From Mesostigma viride (lineage: Eukaryota; Streptophyta; Mesostigmatophyceae; Mesostigmatales; Mesostigmataceae): a DNA stretch of 41,554 nucleotides. Within the stretch, counting starts at the first letter, position 1, and every line of letters begins with the position of its first letter. The translations under genes were made by a program, and so were the position numbers. Shown one piece after another: positions 11,551 to 21,437 of the stretch. The notes below the pieces were generated by a model. That model searched no databases and was not told where the DNA came from. It saw only the letters and a list, made by a program, of their open reading frames with translations. The stretch covers positions 1 through 41,554 of the forward strand of contig RPFO01000243.1 in assembly GCA_009746045.1 (NCBI GenBank), written 5' to 3'.

Positions 11551-12102
11551 TTGCATTCCTTGGATCTCCACAAAACCATTCACATCCAAGCTATGATGGA
11601 TAGTTCCATGGAGTCCAGGCAGATTACCAAGTTGCAAGCAAGGGAGTCAGGCTTGTATTTTGTGCAGAATGATGATGCACCCTTGTCTCTCATTTCATGG
11701 TACAGCCGGTTGCATAGACGCAAGGCTGTCAGCAGCAATGCTGCTGAGTGCAGGGCAGTGGTGTCAGCAGTGCTTCATGCCAGGTACTTGAATCACGTGC
11801 TGGTTTGGTTGCAGATGCAAGCAGGCAGCAGTGCTGGGGTGGTGGCACACTTGCTCACTGACAGTCAGTCAGTCCTCAGCTTCCTTGCTAACCCTTATGC
11901 TGTGCACACTGATCTTGACTGGGTGGTCCTTAAACAGGAGTCCACCTACTGGGAGTCCACCCGTCACGTGGAGGACAAGCACAACGCTGCTGATGCACTC
12001 ACCAAAGTGCCTCAGCAGGCAGCTGACCAATATCAGCTGTTGTACCACCTGATGAACCCGTATGGCAAGCAGGCAACCCTGCTCCATCGGGGGGACGCCT
12101 AG
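11551..12102 (+). pseudogene. pol part 4: RNase H
   Basis: The RNase H domain shows Asp in QAMMDSSMESRQ, Glu in NAAECRAVVSA, Asp in HLLTDSQSV and Asp in HNAADALTK. All four match the copia-type RNase H and element 2 (VDSSMDSRQ, VAECRA, KTDSMG, NPADALTK). It degrades the RNA strand during cDNA synthesis. The frame ends at TAG 12100-12102, followed within about 80 bp by the purine-rich AGTAAGGGGGG that should prime plus-strand synthesis. Confidence 0.75.
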
Positions 12103-12177
12103 CAGGGTCCTGTTCACCAGGGCCGCCTAGGTAACCCAGTACCCCTTGGGCAGGTCCAAGGGGCAGGTTGTGCTTCC

Positions 12178-12192
12178 AGTAAGGGGGGTTGG
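12178..12192 (+). promoter_or_regulatory. Probable polypurine tract of element 1
   Basis: AGTAAGGGGGG followed by TTGGT lies just before TGGAGTCTG, the likely LTR start. In element 2 the purine tract also lies directly before TGGAGTTAAC, supporting both calls. Confidence 0.5.
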
Positions 12193-12193
12193 T

Positions 12194-12800
12194 TGGAGTC
12201 TGTTTTTATGCACCTGCGTGCCCTATGCCAATAAAATCTGTTTTGATTTTTTCACACCCATGGAATTTCGTGATGCCCACCTTCATAGGAGGGCAGGGGA
12301 TGTATCTCCCATTCTTTCTTCACTAGGGTTGTATGCCTTGGTGGATTGGCCTTGAGCTCAGTGGCTCAGGTGCCTCCCATTCAAGTGGAGGGTCAAACCT
12401 CCCTTGACAGGTGGTTACCCAGGACCCCAGTTTACTGTGGATCTCTTGGGCCACCTGGCCTCACTGCACAGTGGCAGTAAAGGCATGGGTGCTGTCATGT
12501 TGTCTAGTACAATGTGATCAGCCCAGGTGCAGGATGCAATATTCCTGTCACCTGTCACCAGGACTTCAGCCACCACTGTGCAGGGCAGGAGTGGCTGGTC
12601 CACACACGTTGTGCAGGTGCAACGAGGACAGGTCCAGGATGTCATATTCCTGTCACCTGTCACTAGGACTTCAGTCACCACTGTGCAGCCCTGGCAGGGG
12701 TGGCTGGTCCTCACATGTTGTGCAGGTGCAACATGGACAGTGCAGGGTGCAATAAACCTGCCTACTGTCACTCCTCAGGTTGCAGGTGACCTGAGCTCAG
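12194..12800 (+). repeat. Probable 3' LTR of element 1
   Basis: It starts TGGAGTCTG after the purine tract, has AATAAAA near 12229 and AATAAAC near 12749 as possible poly(A) signals, and contains 2.3 copies of a 105-108-bp tandem repeat. The 3' end is not fixed, because no 5' LTR exists in the window to compare. It ends somewhere before the T8 run at about 12823. Confidence 0.45.
12526..12770. repeat. 105-108-bp tandem repeat, 2.3 copies
   Basis: CAGGATGCAATATTCCTGTC restarts at 12530 and, with changes, at 12635 and 12743. Each unit carries CACCTGTCAC-AGGACTTCAG and TTGTGCAGGTGCAAC. The array lies inside the likely 3' LTR. Confidence 0.8.
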
Positions 12801-13190
12801 TTGACCCAGCCTGGCTGGGTGTTTTTTTTCTGAGCGGGCGATGATGATGGAACCATATGGAACCTCTTAAACGGTTTACCTTGGCATTTTTACAGTGGCT
12901 CTCTTGGCTGGTGATGCACTCCCTGGATAGGCAGACAGGCATAGCTATCTCCCTTGTGAGCTCGCGAGGAGGAGGAACTCCCCGGGCATGTTGAGCTAAA
13001 CTTGATGCCACCAGAAGTATTGCACGAGTTCTGGGGCCCATCTTTTTCAGTCCAGATGTTGCAGTATGGGTGTCAGTTGCTCAGCACCTCAGTCAGCTTG
13101 GAGTCAGTCTCCTAGCTGGGCAGGGTCAGGCTTGAAGTCGCTAGCCTTCAACCTGAAAGGAAAACATAATGGGAGTTAGATGAGATGCTT
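12801..13190. other. Junction region, nothing recognised
   Basis: This stretch between the copia-like element 1 and the hAT fragment has no domain-bearing frame, no tRNA-like fold that I can see and no clear repeat. Confidence 0.5.
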
Positions 13191-13633
13191 AGGCTGACAC
13201 ACGGATTTCCGGCCTGCGCGCCGGGTTGGTCTGTACGCCGCACTTTTGCGATAAAATGCGGGATAAAGCATATTATGGGCCTCGACGTATTTTACGCGTA
13301 TTTTACGTCTGACCACGCGGTTTGGACTTAAAATTTTTCGGGGGTACCAGCGGGCAGCGGGCACTGGCGCGGTGCCCAGGTTCTGGGCGCGGCGCGCTCA
13401 CTGCACATTTGAGATTTTTACTACTAGAAGTAGATGCGTACAGTTCTTTTCATAAAGCGCAAGCCTTGCAAAATGTTTGGCCGGTACTAGGAGACAGCTA
13501 GGACTAGGTACATAACGCATAATAACAGTGTGCCAGCAAATGCCAGCTGTGCTACTGACGGTGTAATGCAATATAGCGACGACGAGGCCAGTGCGACTGT
13601 GCGACAGTGTGCAGCCATTTTCGATTTGCAGCC

Positions 13634-14190
13634 ATGAGGAAGAAAGGGCCTCAATGGGATTTCGTTCTCGAGAAGAAAGAAGCAGTCACAGATGCTGTTA
13701 GTAACAAAACGCAGTTTGTGTCGAATAAGTTCTGCTCATTTTGCAACAAGAAGTTCTCATACGGGGCGGGGGCAATCAGCGTATTCCGAGTCCGTGCACA
13801 CTTTGCCGGAATCGCAGGGGAAGGGATGTTACCCTGCGACAAAATTCCACCGAATATCCGGAGCAAGTTTCTCAGGATGTATAACAACAAGTCACAGCAG
13901 TCAGACGCCAAGAAGCAGCACAATTTGAACAGGGCAATGGCGGAGATGGGAGGGGCTGCGCCGGCTGACCTGTCGTCGATCGGTTCCCAGCAAAGGCCAG
14001 CTGAGCATCACCAAATGGCTGGTTCCCGTCGACGAGAAAGGTGTCCAGCTGCTGGCTGCCGAACTTTTTATCGAGAACGGCATTGCCTTCCATGCGGCTG
14101 AGAGCGCCTCTTTCAAGCAGATGGTGGCCGGCATGATCCAGTACAAAGGAGGGCACGTCACCCCTCCTTCTCGGAAGTTGTGTCTTATGT
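13634..14190 (+). pseudogene. hAT transposase N-terminus (BED finger, DUF659-like start)
   Basis: From ATG 13634 the protein starts MRKKGPQWDFVLEKKE and carries a BED-type zinc finger: CSFCNKKFSYG (CxxC), then RVRAHFAGI and LPCDKIPPNIRSKF (His and Cys ligands in the usual spacing). After a basic helix near 13920 the frame is lost. The plus-one frame from about 13992 reads LSITKWLVPVDEKGVQLL, then FIENGIAFHAAESASFKQMV and TPPSRK, which is the start of the hAT core (DUF659-type 'IARFFYACGIPF' region). Nothing after about 14190 matches, so only the first fifth of a transposase remains. The BED finger would bind the transposon ends. Confidence 0.65.
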
Positions 14191-14225
14191 CCTCTCATGC
14201 ATTATATAGTGGATGGCTTTCCTTA

Positions 14226-14246
14226 CAATTAATTAATTAATTAATT
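14226..14246. repeat. Short (TTAA)n tract
   Basis: CAATTAATTAATTAATTAATTGATT marks the point where the hAT-like coding similarity ends. It is a simple repeat and may be a slippage or recombination point. Confidence 0.8.
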
Positions 14247-14589
14247 GATTCCTTACAATTCCCGTTGCAGCATGCTCCCCCTGCATTTATCAAATCATAA
14301 TCAGATAGGATTGCAGGGCATAAATGGAAGATGTTAATAAACAAGCATATACACCAAATTTCAGTTGCAATAACTGCATGACCATCATCAAGGAGCGTGT
14401 TAATTGGGTGACTGACAATTGGACCAGAAAAACTGTCGCGCATTTTACCGCCGCGTATTTTATACCCCCCACGTATAATACGCGTATTTTAAGTCCACGT
14501 ATTATACCCCGCACACGTATTTTCCAACCCGGCCTGCGCGCCGCGTATTGCCTACCGCGGCTGAGCGGGACACCTTAGTACTGTACGGC

Positions 14590-17500
14590 AGGGCGTACGG
14601 TCCTGCGGTGTCATGTGGACGGACGTGTAGTGCGTGCCAGACTGTTCCTAGGCTCTAGCTTCACCCGCCAGATCCGGTGTAGCCGGGTCTGACGGGCCAA
14701 GTGTTAGCTGGTTGCTAGTGACGTGGTCGCATGGCATTGCAGTGTACAGTTGTCCACTGGTAGGCGCTGCAGGTAGCGCTGCCATAGGCATATAGGCGTA
14801 GCACTGGGGAGTGCCGCAGCACCCGAGTTTGCCCAGTTCCATCCTGAGCCCTCAAGCTTTCACTACATTCCTTGTATTATTGCTAATACAATCGTCATTC
14901 TCATTTCCAGCTTTCGTCAGTTGTCCTACGTCTCACGACGCATTCCAACTCCAACCCTGACGTAGTAGCATGAAACAGGATGACAGGATCATTCCGCTAT
15001 ATCCGTCATAAAACTCTCACAACCATCTCAGCGACCGCCGTTGTTGGCGAGCCGATCCACTGGAGCCACCTTAGGGGACGCCACCGCGTGCCCTATCCCA
15101 TCCACATAATAATGCACAGTCCATGTAATCCCGCTCAACCAGTCCTGAGGTCCTGAGCAGCCTCAAACTTGATGAAATGTTGACCATAGGGGTACTATGT
15201 CCCAGCCCTTGTGCACCAACGGGCCAGTGAAACCAGGTCCCCCCAGACTTGCCACGCAAGGGCAACTCTTTATATAGCCATCGCCGGGACTGTCAGCAGG
15301 AGGGAATATTTTTCATGCATACAACTTCAATGATGATCAGGCCGACGAGGTGGCCAGTCATGTATCCCGTCCAGCCGAAACCCAGCCTTACAGCGCGACT
15401 GATGCACGTAATCACATGACGATTAAGAAGTACTACTAGTTGCGTCGACAACGATGAGGCACAGCATGCAGTGCAGGCCCCATGCTCAGAAGCGAGGGCG
15501 TGCACCAGAAGAATCTGATCCATCGCCTCACTACCGACAGCTGTACGCGTCCTCTCAAATACAGGCGCGCCGTGAGCCAACCGACCATGCAACGTGGCCG
15601 TCCCTGGCCGCCGCTGGAGTGGCTGTATAGCGGGGGAAGCACTAGCGCGGCCGCTAGAGTGCGCCTCCCCTGCACCTGCGAACGCATGCAGGTGCCCGCA
15701 AGGCCCTAGTGTGTCCACTAGAGTGCGCCCCGCCGTCTCTATCCAGCGCAGGAAACAGTCAAAGTCGATCAACACCGGAAACTTGGATAATATGGCACGT
15801 TAAGTGCCCAAAACTAGCAGGGCCCCAGCGTGTCCACTGGAGTGCGCCCTGCCAACTCCTCCACGAAGCTGCAGTAGTTTAGGCACAACACCACTCCGGC
15901 CGACGTGCATAGACCGAAGCAGTCGCCGGTCCCCACATTCCTTACTGCTGCACTAATGTGCCTGAACTCCACCACAAGCGGGGGAAAACTCCTCAGCTCG
16001 CAGTCACATCCTCCGTGACACTCGCACCGCAAGAGCACGGTTGATGTTTGCGCAGGCCCATATGCATGTGATGCTCGAGGCCGCCGACGTCGACTGCATA
16101 GCGCCCGCAATGCCCGCACTTATACAATGCAATGGGCAGGTCGGGGAGTGACACGCCTTGCAGGAACTGCCGTATCAGTAACGTTGCCCCTGCGAGACAC
16201 CGTGCTGCTCATGGAGTACTAGGGCCGAAGCAACCCCGCAGTCCCAAACAAGAGCTCCTCGGGCTCGATCGCGCCCAGCACACAGGTGCTCAAGCACATA
16301 CAGCGATCGTGGGCCGGGGTCAATCCCGCGCACGACCGATCACCGCCCGTCCACCCCGCTTGGCTGTTTTGCCCAGGAGCCGATTCCCGCAACAGAAACA
16401 CGCCCCTATGTATGCAGTCCCCACCGCGCATTGCCACATCCCCCGCTCGAAGCTTGAAGGCCTCTCACCACCCCTGTACCCGTGCATGGCCATGGGGTAT
16501 AGTACATTTTGCCGCCCACACAGCCCGCCCGCCATGCACATGGGACGCCATGCTCTGAGTCCCTCATCCATGCAACCTCATAGGCGCGCGGACACGAGCC
16601 ACTTGCCAATCACGCTCGATCGGCCTCCACCAGTGGTGCAAGGAACAACTCCCTACCGGGCTCAGCCCACAGGAGGGACGCGAACACTGCGCGATGGTAG
16701 CCATGCACAGGGTCGCGGGCAGTGACTAGGTGCTCAGACTCCAGCAGCTCGATCCTGCCTGCCTCTCAGTCTCGGGTCGCTGTTACAGTCCCCGTGACTT
16801 GCCCTCGACGGCCAGATCCCGCACGTCCCATGTACCTCAGTGCTCTGCCATGGCCCAGCTCGCGTCAGCGCCGGGTCCGCTCAGAGCGGATGTACCGGCC
16901 CAATGCAGTGATACCGGGTGTTACTCGGACACCGGCAGTCTGCGGGGCGACTGTCAGCGCCACATCATGTGGCATCGGCACCGTGCACGCGCACTGTTGA
17001 GGCGGTGAGACCATGACCGGACACTGCCACCGGCTTCTGATGCAACCACGACCGGCACCAGTGCAACCAGTGCAACCACGACCGGCTGGGTCATCCACCA
17101 CTACTGCCGGCAGTACGTGCTGTCGCCATGCAACTGCCGCATATGCTTGCAGCCCCGGGGCCCTTACTCCCGACAGTCTCGGCGGGCGCGGACGCGCCCT
17201 GCAAGCCAGGGTACTCAAGCCCGGGAGCGCCCTGACCCAGCCAGGCGTCGCCCTCAATCCCGGGCTGGCCAATTGGTTGGCTACCAACAATTCAACAAGG
17301 TGTTGTACATCTGTTTGCCGACCTCGCTTCAATGTAGGCTCCACCATGCCTGATCGCCCAGTCGCATCGGGGTTGCAACAGCCTCCATGCACCGTGCCGT
17401 CTCCATGCACCGTGCCGCACTGGTGAAATTAATTACGTACGGGTGCACGAGAAGCCATGCACGTCCCTCCAGCGCCAGGAAGTCAGGGAGCCGTGACTCA

Positions 17501-17815
17501 TAGCCGCCAGCCGGAAGGCTCCCTATAATAATACTTGGCCGCATGCCATGGGACTCCGCGTCCGTTGGTCACGCGGGACGCGACGTGCAGTCAGGCCGTA
17601 GCCTGGGGTCGCTGGCACTCGCTGCCGAATCCGGCATCCCGCGCGGAGATGCCTCGGTACGGACGCCTTAGTAGAAGAATCATCAAGCATCCGGTGAGCC
17701 CATGTCCAAAAAGACCAGGACCATGTGCACATGCGGTGCTGAGTGCCTGACGTGGTTCTCTTCGGGACGACCCGTTCAAGCCCACCACCAATTGCAGATT
17801 ATCCCATAGAGAATA
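14590..17815. other. 3.2 kb without a supported gene
   Basis: GC-rich sequence with many short overlapping frames on both strands but none with a recognisable domain, consistent start or homology to other parts of the window, apart from the 15704-15861 duplication. I see no tRNA, rRNA or transposon ends. It may be intergenic DNA or a decayed element. Confidence 0.5.
15704..15861 (-). repeat. Two diverged copies of a 39-bp segment
   Basis: GGCCCTAGTGTGTCCACTAG (15708 onward) and GGCCCCAGCGTGTCCACTGG (about 15822 onward) are followed by AGTGCGCCC-GCC in both. On the minus strand both read GRT-(L/P)-VDTLGPC, in two separate open frames. The conserved reading frame hints at an old tandem duplication of about 115 bp of coding sequence, but no domain is recognised. 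Confidence 0.55.
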
Positions 17816-17875
17816 TAGCATAGAGAAAATATATTATATAGAAAATAGAGAATATCGAAAATATATAATATCCGC
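17815..17875. repeat. AT-rich AGAAAATATA-type tract
   Basis: About 60 bp of repeated AGAGAATATA / AGAAAATATATTAT words. It has the same character as the AT tracts that border the LINE copies downstream. Confidence 0.7.
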
Positions 17876-17880
17876 ACGCT

Positions 17881-17995
17881 GGCGCATCGATCCCTGCATG
17901 GCATGGCAGTAGAAGGGTCGTCGAATCCACGCGCGGCTGCGCATCGATCCCTGGCATGGCAGTAGAAGGGTCGTCGGATCCACGCGCGGCTGCGG
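17881..17995. repeat. 57-bp tandem duplication
   Basis: GCGCATCGATCCCTG through GGCATGGCAGTAGAAGGGTC and CACGCGCGGCTGC occurs twice in a row (from about 17883 and 17940), differing by a short indel and one substitution. Confidence 0.85.
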
Positions 17996-18432
17996 TGGAT
18001 TCCTACATAGATGGCCGGCTCGATCCAAAGCCGAACCGTGCCGATCATACAGGAGCTAGATATAATTAAGAAGATCGTATGGTATCATAAAGAAGTGTAG
18101 TGGACCAGTACAAGTACTTAGTATATAAAAGGTAGGTATAGTAAAGAAGTATATGGTATTATTAGTAGCCATCTGCAGGCTTCATACGCCCTGCGACCCC
18201 TCCCCTTCCCCCCAGGGACGACGCGTCCACGCGATCGTCCAATTACTGCCAAGGAGTCAAGGATGCTGGACCGCCGGGCGCTCGTGTGTAATGCTATGTG
18301 CCCTATACTCGTGGGCATTCTCAGGATGGCTAAGGTGGCAAGCCACTAGGACTGGAAAAGCGCACCGGAGTGAACATATTATAAAAATATAATTATTAAT
18401 TAAATATACTAATATAATAATATATATTATAG

Positions 18433-19099
18433 TTGCACACTGTCCTCCTGACGGTGGTGCTCGCCATGATTCGGTCGGTTTTCCCCCACGCGAACATCCG
18501 GTCCGAGGATGCGGATGGCGCTGCCTTCTATTCCCCCAACCACCGGCCTGACATCGTGGTGCTGGACTTTGAGGGGGTGGCCGGCATCTGCTTATTGACG
18601 TTTCGGTGGCGCGGCCCTTGGCTCTTAGCCACGTGGCTGGGGCCTCCCTCACGGCAGGTTACACGGCGGACCGGGCGGAGCGGGCCAAGCTCCTGGCCTA
18701 CGGCGACGTCGGGCACCATCGTGTGGTGCCCTTTGTCCTGGAGGAGTTTGGGGCCATGGGGCCCCTGACCTCCGCCTTCTTCAAGGAGTGTTGCCGGCTC
18801 CGGGAGGACCGGCTGGACCTGGAGGGCCAGCGGGCCCCATGGTCGGCGCGGACCTGGACGTCATATTGGCGTCAGCGCTTGTCGGTGGCGCTGACTCGGG
18901 CCATGGCTGACATCATGCTCCGCCGTACGCGGGCTGATTTTGCGGTGCAGCAGGGCTATTAGGTTCCTCCCGTTAGGCGTTTCCATTGGTCTTATCGTAG
19001 TATAGAGCTTTGACATGGCTCTGTATATAGGTTTATAGCTGGGCGTTTGCTTTGGTTTGAGTGATTTCACTCTGCTGTAAGTAATTATATTTTTAATAT
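18433..19099 (+). pseudogene. 5'-truncated LINE copy A (endonuclease end)
   Basis: The plus strand carries the last 175 or so residues of the LINE ORF: VLAMIRSVFPHANIRSED, SPNHRPDIVVLDFEG (endonuclease motif), then, after a one-base frame change at the G5 run 18573-18577, GHHRVVPFVLEEFGAMGP and LRRTRADFAVQQGY with stop at 18960-18962. It is clearly homologous to the end of the full-length ORF at 22621-26541 but from another subfamily. About 137 bp of 3' UTR follows up to the palindrome centre. 5' truncation is the usual product of target-primed reverse transcription. Confidence 0.8.
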
Positions 19100-19766
19100 A
19101 TATTAAAAATATAATTACTTACAGCAGAGTGAAATCACTCAAACCAAAGCAAACGCCCAGCTATAAACCTATATACAGAGCCATGTCAAAGCTCTATACT
19201 ACGATAAGACCAATGGAAACGCCTAACGGGAGGAACCTAATAGCCCTGCTGCACCGCAAAATCAGCCCGCGTACGGCGGAGCATGATGTCAGCCATGGCC
19301 CGAGTCAGCGCCACCGACAAGCGCTGACGCCAATATGACGTCCAGGTCCGCGCCGACCATGGGGCCCGCTGGCCCTCCAGGTCCAGCCGGTCCTCCCGGA
19401 GCCGGCAACACTCCTTGAAGAAGGCGGAGGTCAGGGGCCCCATGGCCCCAAACTCCTCCAGGACAAAGGGCACCACACGATGGTGCCCGACGTCGCCGTA
19501 GGCCAGGAGCTTGGCCCGCTCCGCCCGGTCCGCCGTGTAACCTGCCGTGAGGGAGGCCCCAGCCACGTGGCTAAGAGCCAAGGGCCGCGCCACCGAAACG
19601 TCAATAAGCAGATGCCGGCCACCCCCCTCAAAGTCCAGCACCACGATGTCAGGCCGGTGGTTGGGGGAATAGAAGGCAGCGCCATCCGCATCCTCGGACC
19701 GGATGTTCGCGTGGGGAAAACCGACCGAATCATGGCGAGCACCACCGTCAGGAGGACAGTGTGCAA
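18433..19766. repeat. Near-perfect palindrome, 667-bp arms
   Basis: Bases x and 38199-x are complementary across 18433-19099 and 19100-19766. The centre is the AT-rich TTTTAATATATATTAAAA at 19091-19108, with no spacer. I find only two differences between the arms: G5 (18573-18577) against six C at 19622-19627, and C5 (18483-18487) against four G at 19713-19716. Each arm is the 3' end of the same LINE, so the copies are joined tail to tail. It would form a long hairpin in single strand. An origin by a recent inverted insertion, by gene conversion, or by a library/assembly fold-back are all possible. Confidence 0.95.
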
Positions 19767-20378
19767 ATACAAATACCAATTCTGATTCTGTTGGCCCCCC
19801 ATGCAGGCAAGGTAGTGAGTCCCCGTGGGATCCAGCGGCTGCCCACAGCTACCACAAGGCCGCCCGGCCGGAACAAGAGGCTGCGGGGCAAATAGCTGGT
19901 GCCGGAGCGCCACCGAGTAGTGGCTGGGAGCCAAGGCGAATGGGGGGGCCATGGGAAGAGCACGAAGGTACGCCGAGCCCACACTCCGCAATTAGGAAAG
20001 CGAGAACAGCCACGCACGTCCCTGGGCGTTGAGGTCCGCGAAAAGAGCAATCCAATCAGCCGTGTGCAGAATACCCGCGTAGGTTTTCTGGTGTTTATCG
20101 ATGACGCGAGCAGGGAATGCGGCGGGAGATTGAACGGAGGCGACCGAGGGAGTGCCGCGAGGGAGGTGGCGCTGTACCGCCTGAGCGGCACGGACGGGAG
20201 AACAGGCCTGCTGGATCTCAGCATAGGCCTCCTGGATGGCGGTGACGAAGGGCAAAGGGCTGCTGGGGTCCAGGAGGTCAGGCGCTGCCGTTGCCAAAAG
20301 GGGCAGGAGCCGGCAGCTTTCCGCCCACGACTGAGCGACGGAGCCCAAAAATGCTGCTGGGGCCAGCCGGGCGGCACG
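19100..20378 (-). pseudogene. 5'-truncated LINE copy B (RT thumb to endonuclease)
   Basis: The minus strand holds a longer copy of the same subfamily. It starts abruptly at RAARLAPAAFLGSVAQSWA (20378), then HLPRGTPSVASVQSP, KTYAGILHTADWIALF, a frame change near 20000, LRALPMAPPFALAPSHY, the CCHC knuckle CGSCGQPLDPTGTHYLAC, GGQQNQNWYLYLHT, and the endonuclease RPDIVVLDFEGGGRHLLIDV, ending AVQQGY. A C4 run at 19713-19716 (five in copy A) breaks the frame before the endonuclease. The 15-bp word ATTTTTAATATATAT occurs at 19089-19103 and 20379-20393, directly at both ends, as expected for a target-site duplication. Confidence 0.8.
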
Positions 20379-20412
20379 ATTTTTAATATATATACTAAGC
20401 CTAATATATATA

Positions 20413-21205
20413 CCAGTTTTCTAGGCTGACATGATGAACCGACGGGGGTTCCTGGATTGAGACACGTTTTTTTCTTCATGCACAGCTGAAAAAACCTGCG
20501 CCGAGGTGCGGCACCGCGGCCTACGGTAGTGATTACTGTCTGCGACACGCCCGGGGCTGGCTGCATCTACCTGTCGGCCAATTGTGACCCGTGGGCTAGG
20601 CGAATTTGAATGCGGCTTTCCCGTTAGTTGTGGCTCCACCGCTCCAGTTTTCTAGGCTGACATGATGAACCGACGGGGGTTCCTGGATTGAGACACGTTT
20701 TTTTCTTCATGCACAGCTGAAAAAACCTGCGCCGAGGTGCGGCACCGCGGCCTACGGTAGTGATTACTGTCTGCGACACGCCCGGGGCTGGCTGCATCTA
20801 CCTGTCGGCCAATTGTGACCCGTGGGCTAGGCGAATTTGAATGCGGCTTTCCCGTTAGTTGTGGCTCCACCGCTCCAGTTTTCTAGGCTGACATGATGAA
20901 CCGACGGGGGTTCCTGGATTGAGACACGTTTTTTTCTTCATGCACAGCTGAAAAAACCTGCGCCGAGGTGCGGCACCGCGGCCTACGGTAGTGATTACTG
21001 TCTGCGACACGCCCGGGGCTGGCTGCATCTACCTGTCGGCCAATTGTGACCCGTGGGCTAGGCGAATTTGAATGCGGCTTTCCCGTTAGTTGTGGCTCCA
21101 CCGCTCCAGTTTTCTAGGCTGACATGATGAACCGACGGGGGTTCCTGGATTGAGACACGTTTTTTTCTTCATGCACAGCTGAAAAAACCTGCGCCGAGGT
21201 GCGGC
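20413..21205 (+). repeat. 231-bp tandem array, 3.4 copies
   Basis: Three units (20413-20643, 20644-20874, 20875-21105) appear identical, and a fourth is cut at about 21205 inside GCCGAGGTGCGG. Each unit begins CCAGTTTTCTAGGCTGACAT and ends GTTGTGGCTCCACCGCT. The array stops where the LINE leader begins. Tandem 5' units of this kind act as promoter monomers in some other LINEs; that role here is inferred from position only. There are no unique spacers between units. Confidence 0.9.
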
Positions 21206-21300
21206 CGCGGCCGCCCCGCGTTGGGGGGCTGCCGCCCCCCAAACCCCCCGCTTGGGGGGCACGCCCCCCAAACCCCCCGCGTCCGCATCTCGCTCTCCCC
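21206..21300 (+). other. GC-rich leader with strong hairpins
   Basis: TTGGGGGGCTGCCGCCCCCCAA folds into a 9-bp stem, and TTGGGGGGCACGCCCCCCAA into an 8-bp stem, each followed by ACCCCCCGC. They lie between the 231-bp array and the first LINE frame, so they would be in the 5' UTR. Any role, for example in translation or in RNA end recognition, is conjecture. Confidence 0.6.
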
Positions 21301-21437
21301 CCGCGCTTCCGGTTCCGTTGTTTTACGCACCTCCCCATGCCTCCTTCACGACGACGCACCTCCCGGGCGCGGGATGCGCTGCCTAGCGGCGCCCTGCGCC
21401 GCGTCGGTCCTTACGCATCGCGGCGCACCTGCAGGAG

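Larger units (their letters stand above)
13195..14590 (+). mobile_element. hAT-type DNA transposon fragment
   Basis: A BED-finger transposase start lies between two AT/CG-rich flanks that share motifs in opposite orientation: TGGACTTAAAAT at 13323-13334 and ATTTTAAGTCCA at 14486-14497, with ACGCGTATTTTA-like words on both sides. The word CCGGCCTGCGCGCCG occurs in direct orientation near both edges (about 13210 and 14531). These look like subterminal repeats. I cannot fix a terminal inverted repeat or an 8-bp target duplication. The catalytic DDE and dimerisation parts of hAT transposase are missing. Confidence 0.5.

Noticed and set aside
14648-17544. Several 60-197 codon frames on both strands
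   Set aside because: They overlap one another, have no recognised motif and are expected in GC-rich DNA of this length.
18861-19338. Two identical 69-residue frames (minus 18861-19070, plus 19129-19338)
   Set aside because: They are mirror images in the palindrome and antisense to the LINE endonuclease and its 3' UTR.
20413-21205. CRISPR-like array
   Set aside because: Units are 231 bp, contiguous and without unique spacers; this is a tandem repeat in a eukaryotic LINE context.
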